Source: Putridiphycobacter sp965230195 (GTDB lineage: Bacteria > Bacteroidota > Bacteroidia > Flavobacteriales_D > Crocinitomicaceae). Taken from it: DNA of 64,000 nt. The position numbers and the translations under genes were made by a program. Shown piece after piece: positions 58,414 through 64,000 of the stretch; the first letter of the stretch is position 1, and each line of letters starts with the position of its first letter. Location: assembly GCA_965230195.1 (NCBI GenBank), contig OZ245997.1, forward strand, positions 3,100,001-3,164,000, given 5' to 3'. The notes beneath the pieces are model-generated. The model was not told the DNA's origin. It did not search any database and saw only the letters and a program-made list of their open reading frames with translations.

Positions 58414-59405
58414 GAGGTAGATGATTTTAGTTCGTTCCAAACCATGGCACTGGCACCAAGAATAGCCGAGTTGTTACTTTCAAGTCCGGAAATAACGATA
58501 TTGATTTTGTTCTTATAAATAACCAAAAGGTATTCTTCGAAATATTTGTTTAGCGGGTTTAATAATAGATCACCTGCATTAGCCAATCCACCAAATAAAA
58601 CAATCATTTTTGGGCTGGTAATAGCAACAGCATTTGCCAGTCCAAACGCCAGCTTTTGAGCGGTGTAATCGAATATTTTGAGCGCCAGAGGATCACCTTT
58701 TTCTGCCATTTCACCAATCATTTTAGAACTGATTTGTTCATTGTTTACAGATCTTAATCCGCTTTCAAGGTCTGTATTTTCAAGCATTTCATGAGCGGTT
58801 CTAACTACTCCTGTTGCTGAAGTATAAGTTTCAAGACAACCTTTTCTGGTACAACCACATAGTCTGCCTTCAGGTTCAATTATAACATGACCTAGTTCTC
58901 CGGCAAAGCCATCATGGCCATAGATTAGTTTCCCGTTGCTGACAAAACCACTGCCAACACCAGTTCCAAGGGTTACCATTAAGAAATCATCTACGTTTTG
59001 AGCAACGCCATAGGTCATTTCTCCAATAGTAGCCGCATTGGCATCATTGGTGACAAAAACCGGGGCGTTAAAATGCTTTTGAAACAAATCCACAAGATTA
59101 ATTACACCATCCCATTTCAGGTTAGGGGCGTATTCAATAGTACCATTATAATAATTACCATTTGGAGCACCGACTCCGATACCTTTTAACACAAACGCTT
59201 GTGTATCATCTGTCATTTGATCAAATTCAGCCTTGATCGCTTTAACTAATAATTCCGGATCTGAAAATGCACCAGTGGAAATTGTATTTTTAGCGAAGCA
59301 TTTTCCATTACGGTCAATCAATCCAAAAACAGTGTTGGTTCCTCCAATATCCACTCCCAGTGCAATAGGAATGATTACGTTACTTAAATCAGAATGATCA
59401 GCCAT
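58410..59405 (-). CDS. ROK family sugar kinase
   Basis: The 331-residue cytoplasmic kinase has GVDIGGTNTVFGLID (ATP phosphate loop), GVGAPNGNYYNGTIEYAPNL, FVTNDANAATIGEMTYG (catalytic Asp in TNDAN), VTLGTGVGSGFV and the ROK zinc motif CGCTRKGCLETYTSATG. It phosphorylates glucose, mannose or GlcNAc; the glycosidase context (GH92, GH20) favours mannose or GlcNAc. It is first gene of the leftward operon, with ATGA overlap to GH92, and probably transcribed from the box at 59423-59430. Confidence 0.93.
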   Translation of the reverse strand: MADHSDLSNVIIPIALGVDIGGTNTVFGLIDRNGKCFAKNTISTGAFSDPELLVKAIKAEFDQMTDDTQAFVLKGIGVGAPNGNYYNGTIEYAPNLKWDGVINLVDLFQKHFNAPVFVTNDANAATIGEMTYGVAQNVDDFLMVTLGTGVGSGFVSNGKLIYGHDGFAGELGHVIIEPEGRLCGCTRKGCLETYTSATGVVRTAHEMLENTDLESGLRSVNNEQISSKMIGEMAEKGDPLALKIFDYTAQKLAFGLANAVAITSPKMIVLFGGLANAGDLLLNPLNKYFEEYLLVIYKNKINIVISGLESNNSAILGASAMVWNELKSSTS

Positions 59406-59422
59406 ATGAATGCGTTGGTGGG

Positions 59423-59430
59423 CAAATGTA
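59423..59430 (-). promoter_or_regulatory. -7 box of the ROK-GH92 operon
   Basis: TACATTTG on the minus strand matches TAnnTTTG, 17 bases before the ROK ATG at 59405. No clear -33 TTG lies at 19-23 bases. Confidence 0.5.
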
Positions 59431-59491
59431 CAATATTAAAATAAAATTAATTTATTTCTAAGCTTAATCCCAATTAAAAGAAATGTTAGCC

Positions 59492-59522
59492 TGACCGGGG
59501 AATTTCAAGAAATACCCGGTCA
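59492..59522. repeat. 31-bp near-perfect palindrome in the ROK-caspase gap
   Basis: The left arm TGACCGGGGAATTTC and right arm GAAATACCCGGTCA are inverse copies apart from one base difference and one extra base, with AA at the centre. The GC-rich ends stand out in AT-rich surroundings. It lies about 62 bases upstream of the ROK promoter box and 85 bases before the ATG of the caspase gene. Operator or convergent hairpin are both possible; there are no T tails, so an operator or cruciform is favoured. Confidence 0.5.
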
Positions 59523-59607
59523 CCCAAAGAGGTGAATTTTCATTCCATGACTTATTACGGTAATAACCTGTTGAATAATTCTTATTTTTATATTCAAAAA
59601 TTCACCC

Positions 59608-62600
59608 ATGATAAAATACCTTATCCTTTACTTTTTCATTTTAACAGGATTAACCGGAATAGGACAACTGGTGCCTGAGGTGGTATACACAACCGGTCAT
59701 AATGATCAGATTAATACCATGGTGGTCTCAAACGATAATAAATTTTTAGCGTCTGCAGGCAATAACAAGCTTATAAAAATATGGGATATCGTTTCAGGAA
59801 GAGAATTCAGAACATTAACAGGAAGTGACGGAAGAGTGGGGGAACTATTTTTTGCTGAAGATAATATTACTTTAGTTGGGGTATCGTCAGAGCATGAAAT
59901 GATTGGCTGGAATGTGATAACAGGTGAAAAACTATTTGAAACACAGGCAAATGGAAATTTCAGATTAGGGTATGCTTTTAAAAAGAAAAGCCAGGATATT
60001 ATCTATACTAATGAAAATAGTCAATTAGCGTATTTTAATACAAAAACAAAGGCTATTAAAGTTTTTGATTCGGATATCTATTGTACTGGCTTGGCGGTAG
60101 ACCATAAACGGAAAAAAATATATGCTATAGGCCATCTGGGGGATCTGAAAGTCTATGATACCGATCAATTTCAGGTTCAGGAATCCTTTAAATTTTCAGG
60201 AAACCCTCATAACCCTCAAATGAGGCCATCTCTGACACCTGATGGTAATTTTATGGTTAGTATTTTAACAGATAATGCTATCCGTTTGATTGACTTACAA
60301 AAGAAAAAAATAGCAGCGGAAATTAAAGCTTTTAAGGCAAAGATTTCTGCATTTGATATTGACCCTGTAAAACCTTATATCTACCTGGCTTTTCATAGTG
60401 GTGATGTGGTTATTTTTGATTATTTAAAAAGGAAAACCATTGCAAAGTTTAACGAACAGGAGGTCTTTTCTGTTAATGGAATCAGTACTTATCCCAATGG
60501 AGAGGTATTAATATTATCTTATTTTAATTTAATTCGTTTTTACAATGTGAAGTCGAAACAGTTTTTTAAACGATTGGAACCGAAGGTTTCTCAAATTGAC
60601 AATATTGCATATGATCAACGAGGTACATACCTGGCAGTAGCAAGAACCAGTAAGGGTAAAATTGAAATTTGGGATTTAAGACTTAATAAAATAGTGAAAG
60701 AAATTTTTGGAGTCTTCCCGTGTGAGTTTACGCCTGATGGCAATCACCTTATCATTAACAATGTGTCAACATTTTCGGAGTATGACACTAAAACCTGGGA
60801 AGTAACCGGTAAATATGATACTAAAGGACAATTATTTCAAAAACTGGCCTATTCAAAAGATGGAAAATATATGGCCGTGGCTGGTTATGGCAGTGAAATC
60901 AGGGTTTATGATACAGAGTCCAAAAAACATATTAAAACATTAAGAGGACAGGTAAATGTAACTTCCCTTGACTTTCATCCTACAAAACCAATTTTAGCAT
61001 CTTCAGCCTATGACAATACGGTAAATCTTTGGGATTTTATGAAAGAAAAATTGTTGCACACTTTCAATGAACAAACCATTATGGTATCCGGCACAAAGTT
61101 TAATCCTGATGGTACATTATTGGCTGCTACTTCCTGGGATAAAACAATAGCAATATACGATCCTGTTAACTATAAATTAGTCAGAAAATGGAGTGGACAC
61201 CACGGTAATATTGCAGGACTTGACTTTAACAAGAAAGGAGATGTTTTGATGACTTATGCAACAAATACAGGTGTTTATGAAGCTGATAATTCTGTTATAT
61301 TTTGGAAATTAGATGGTACTAAAATATGTCAGATCGAAGCACATCATTCCGGAATTTCGCAGGCATTGTTTGATAAAGAAGCAGACTATGTATTTTCAGC
61401 GTCACAGGACGGGTCATTAAAAATTAATGATTATAAACAGAAAAAAGTCTTGGCCACATATGTTGCGGTAGGCAATGATGAATTTATCATTTATACACCT
61501 GAAAGTTATTATATGGCCTCAAAAAAAGCGCTATCTGCTATAGCCTTTAGAATAGGTGCTAATTTGGTCCCTTTCGAGCAATTCGATATCAATTTAAACC
61601 GCCCTGATATTGTTGCTGAGAATATTGGGAAATCACCGGAACAATTGATAAATGCGTACAAATATTTGTATAAAAAACGGTTAAGGAAGTTTAACCTTGA
61701 AGAAGGAAATTTAAAGATTGACTTTAATTTACCAAAAATCAAGATCGAAAATGAAATCCCACTGGTAACGTCAGATTCTGAAATTGAAATTTCAATTAAT
61801 TCCAGTGATGAAAAATATACCATAAATCAAATCAACGTCTATGTGAATGATACTCCGGTTTATGGAGAAGAAGGGTACAGGCCGCCATCCAAAGTAAAAT
61901 CACTTCGAAAAGTAATTAAAGTGCCTATCATTCAGGGGACAAACAAAATTCAGGTATCCTGCATCAATTCAAATGGTACCGAGTCTTTTTACGATACAAA
62001 GGAGATTATTCGGGAAGTGGCTGAATCGAACCATGACTTTTATTTTGTAGCCATTGGCGTGTCTGATTATAAGGATAGCAGATTTAACCTGACCTATCCG
62101 ACAAAGGACGCCAATGATATGTTAAAAAAACTGAGCGAATCAAATGGCCTTTACCGTAAAATTTATTCAAAGACCTTGTTAAATGAAGAAGTAAACCTCG
62201 AAAATATTAAGGCGCTGAAATCTTTCTTTAACAAATGCAGACCAGATGATGTAGCGGCTATATTTATTGCAGGTCACGGATTATTGGATGAGAATTTTGA
62301 TTATTTTTTCGGTACTCATGATATTGACTTTGAAAATCCTTCGGTAAATGGCTTACCATATGATGAAATTCATCAGTTATTGAACTCTATTAAAGCATAC
62401 CGTAAGCTTTTAATCATGGACACTTGCCATTCAGGTGAGCTGGATAAAGAAGAAGTGGAATCTGGGGGTGAAAACCCTGAAATAGAGGAGGGGGATATTG
62501 AATTTAGGGCAGCAGGAGCTTCGGTTCAACTTAAGGATGCTTTTGGTTTTGAAAATTCATTGGAGTTAACTCAGGATTTATTCTCTGATACACGAAAGGG

Positions 62601-62862
62601 TAGTGGAGCAACTGTTATATCAAGTGCCGGAGGAGCAGAGTATGCTATGGAAAGTGATACCTGGAAAAATGGTCTGTTTACCTATTCGTTTTTAACAGGG
62701 TTAACCAATAACAAAGCAGATTTAAATAAGGATGGAATGGTTCAGATTTCAGAAATCAGAACATATGTGAACAAAGAAGTAGCTAAACTTTCGGGAGGGA
62801 AGCAGGTGCCAAGTTCGAGAGAAGAAAATATCAGTTCTGATTTTCCAATTTATTCTAATTGA
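59608..62862 (+). CDS. Exported WD40-repeat caspase-family protein
   Basis: The 1084-residue protein has a signal peptide (ends LTGIGQ), then WD40-type beta-propellers to ~residue 640 (GHNDQINTMVVSNDNKFLASAG, FHPTKPILASSAYDNTVNLWD, FNPDGTLLAATSWDKTIAIYD). A beta-sandwich-like linker (~690-800) leads to a C-terminal caspase-like peptidase domain (~808-1080): FVAIGVSDYKD, AIFIAGHGLLDENFDYF with His890 and KLLIMDTCHSGE with Cys940. Both catalytic residues are intact, so it may be an active Arg/Lys- or Asp-directed cysteine peptidase in the periplasm or at the surface; processing of itself or of another envelope protein is possible. It is monocistronic, divergent from ROK-GH92. Confidence 0.88.
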   Translation: MIKYLILYFFILTGLTGIGQLVPEVVYTTGHNDQINTMVVSNDNKFLASAGNNKLIKIWDIVSGREFRTLTGSDGRVGELFFAEDNITLVGVSSEHEMIGWNVITGEKLFETQANGNFRLGYAFKKKSQDIIYTNENSQLAYFNTKTKAIKVFDSDIYCTGLAVDHKRKKIYAIGHLGDLKVYDTDQFQVQESFKFSGNPHNPQMRPSLTPDGNFMVSILTDNAIRLIDLQKKKIAAEIKAFKAKISAFDIDPVKPYIYLAFHSGDVVIFDYLKRKTIAKFNEQEVFSVNGISTYPNGEVLILSYFNLIRFYNVKSKQFFKRLEPKVSQIDNIAYDQRGTYLAVARTSKGKIEIWDLRLNKIVKEIFGVFPCEFTPDGNHLIINNVSTFSEYDTKTWEVTGKYDTKGQLFQKLAYSKDGKYMAVAGYGSEIRVYDTESKKHIKTLRGQVNVTSLDFHPTKPILASSAYDNTVNLWDFMKEKLLHTFNEQTIMVSGTKFNPDGTLLAATSWDKTIAIYDPVNYKLVRKWSGHHGNIAGLDFNKKGDVLMTYATNTGVYEADNSVIFWKLDGTKICQIEAHHSGISQALFDKEADYVFSASQDGSLKINDYKQKKVLATYVAVGNDEFIIYTPESYYMASKKALSAIAFRIGANLVPFEQFDINLNRPDIVAENIGKSPEQLINAYKYLYKKRLRKFNLEEGNLKIDFNLPKIKIENEIPLVTSDSEIEISINSSDEKYTINQINVYVNDTPVYGEEGYRPPSKVKSLRKVIKVPIIQGTNKIQVSCINSNGTESFYDTKEIIREVAESNHDFYFVAIGVSDYKDSRFNLTYPTKDANDMLKKLSESNGLYRKIYSKTLLNEEVNLENIKALKSFFNKCRPDDVAAIFIAGHGLLDENFDYFFGTHDIDFENPSVNGLPYDEIHQLLNSIKAYRKLLIMDTCHSGELDKEEVESGGENPEIEEGDIEFRAAGASVQLKDAFGFENSLELTQDLFSDTRKGSGATVISSAGGAEYAMESDTWKNGLFTYSFLTGLTNNKADLNKDGMVQISEIRTYVNKEVAKLSGGKQVPSSREENISSDFPIYSN

Positions 62863-64000
62863 TCACGAGTTTTCCAACCTTAATATTAGCGTCATTTCTA
62901 AATTGAATGATATAAGTTCCTTCGGGAAGATTGGGAATCTGTAAAGTGTTTTGAGTCAATAATGATTGTTGATAGACGACCTTTCCGGAAAGGTCATTAA
63001 TTGATATGTCAAATTCGCCGGTTAAATTCCACTTAATATTTTGCCCTTTTTGTACCGGGTTAGGATAGATTTTGAGTGGGTTTGATTGAAAATTTTGAAT
63101 CGAATTTGTTGTTCCATACTTTAAAAAAACACCTGGGGCTCCTGCCAGATAGCCAGTATTGGGTGTTAATTCAAGTTCAAAACTATTATTAATAACTGTA
63201 GTAGAATCATTAAATATCCAATCGTTTCCACCATTTAAAGTATGGTAAATAAAGGTGGTGTCGGCTGAACGTATACTAATCACACCGTCGAGTTCGTTTC
63301 TAAAATCAATGTCGGCAAAATGAGAACTGTTGTGATAGTCGGGTATAAATATGGTGTCCCATGTATTGCCATTGTCAATAGTTTTAAAAAATTTATGATG
63401 CATGCCTGAACCCCATTTTACAGGTGCGGCATAAGCAATATCTGTAGAGATTTGCATCACTTCTCCAATAACGGATTGTATTTCAGTTAAATCAAAGCCA
63501 TTCCAGGATGCACCACCATTATCAGTAGAATAAACACTTCCCAGGTAGCTGAATGTACCATCAAATAATCCTATTGTTCCATGATTAGCATCAATGAATT
63601 CCATAGAAACAATATAGCTGCTAAGTGGAAAACTATTCCAACTGGTTCCTCCATCAATTGTGGTATATAGCGTTTGCCCAACGGCTAAAAAACCAATATT
63701 CCCGTCGATAAACTGCCCCTGGGCATGCCCAATTCCAATTACCGTTGAATCAGGTGAAACGTCTTCCCACGTAGCACCATCATTTAACGTTTGGTAAATC
63801 TGAGTTGGAGTTATGGTGTCACTAAAATCTCTGAATACTGCCACTCCTTTACCATCAGCATAAAAATGCATATCCAAAAATTGTGGTCCCAATACAGGTA
63901 AATTGATTTCTGTCCATGTATTTCCATCATCTGAAGTTTTCTTTAAAGCAACATTGAATCCGAATAATTCATGCATAAAGGCATATCCGACATTGTCATT
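62855..64000 (-). CDS. T9SS-sorted Ycf48/BNR-propeller protein, 5' end outside the window
   Basis: The frame is open through the window edge (an ATG at 63976 is inside the repeat text NDNVGYAFMHELFGFNVALKKTSDDG), so the start and signal peptide are missing. At least 381 residues are seen. Ycf48-type repeats recur as DGxTWxxxxLP: DDGNTWTEINLP, NDGATWEDVSPD, DGGTSWNSFPLS, NGGASWNGFDL, DNGNTWDTIFIP, NGGNDWIFND. The C-terminus is a type A sorting domain (KIYPNPVQKGQNIKWNL ... LPEGTYIIQFRND). It overlaps the convergent caspase gene by eight bases at the stops. Confidence 0.9.
   Translation of the reverse strand, partial: NDNVGYAFMHELFGFNVALKKTSDDGNTWTEINLPVLGPQFLDMHFYADGKGVAVFRDFSDTITPTQIYQTLNDGATWEDVSPDSTVIGIGHAQGQFIDGNIGFLAVGQTLYTTIDGGTSWNSFPLSSYIVSMEFIDANHGTIGLFDGTFSYLGSVYSTDNGGASWNGFDLTEIQSVIGEVMQISTDIAYAAPVKWGSGMHHKFFKTIDNGNTWDTIFIPDYHNSSHFADIDFRNELDGVISIRSADTTFIYHTLNGGNDWIFNDSTTVINNSFELELTPNTGYLAGAPGVFLKYGTTNSIQNFQSNPLKIYPNPVQKGQNIKWNLTGEFDISINDLSGKVVYQQSLLTQNTLQIPNLPEGTYIIQFRNDANIKVGKLVIN

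Overview
The window comes from a Bacteroidota chromosome (a Cytophagales- or Flavobacteriales-like lineage; I cannot place it to genus). Support for this: five proteins with type IX secretion (T9SS) C-terminal sorting domains, many small lipoproteins, -7 boxes of the TAnnTTTG type, A-rich leaders instead of clear Shine-Dalgarno sites, a type B L31, a GlmU-like Bacteroidota nucleotidyltransferase, and a DUF1800/DUF1501 pair.

Positions 1-11000 are accessory DNA ending at a tRNA-Met gene. A large truncated protein with three divergent beta-rich modules (leftward) faces a zinc metallopeptidase of the polyvalent-protein LPD1 type (rightward). Then come an exported protein and a four-gene operon of membrane-associated proteins closed by a strong hairpin. 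The metallopeptidase and the exported protein share an identical 14-bp motif at an identical distance from their -7 boxes, so I read the stretch as one co-regulated and possibly undescribed system. Next are a broken gene and a single-gene cassette for a Sll1717-like P-loop ATPase. The cassette lies between a perfect 36-bp palindrome and an attC-like imperfect palindrome. This is the most mobile-looking part of the window.

Positions 11000-38700 are mostly core or lineage-typical: a TPR/HTH regulator, Lon protease, a GlmU-like enzyme, L31, an ECF sigma factor overlapping a membrane partner, and a compact six-gene operon (pyrD, HMG-CoA lyase-like, a DUF2807 protein and three lipoproteins). They continue with DUF1800-DUF1501-discoidin/T9SS, methyltransferase, SBBP-repeat, DUF4349 and DinB genes. 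Positions 38900-47400 hold a 1200-residue T9SS subtilase, an ECF42-type sigma operon (YCII/DGPF, TfoX-N, SnoaL-like), an SRPBCC protein and a triple-FAS1 adhesin.

Positions 47700-59430 look like an N-glycan salvage locus: glycosylasparaginase, GH20 hexosaminidase, a CutC-family TIM barrel and GH2 beta-mannosidase in one operon, with GH92 alpha-mannosidase and a ROK sugar kinase in a second, leftward operon. Together they could take apart high-mannose glycan to GlcNAc and mannose and remove the last GlcNAc from asparagine. The window closes with an exported WD40-caspase protein and a truncated Ycf48-like T9SS protein. No CRISPR array, rRNA or recognisable insertion sequence was seen.
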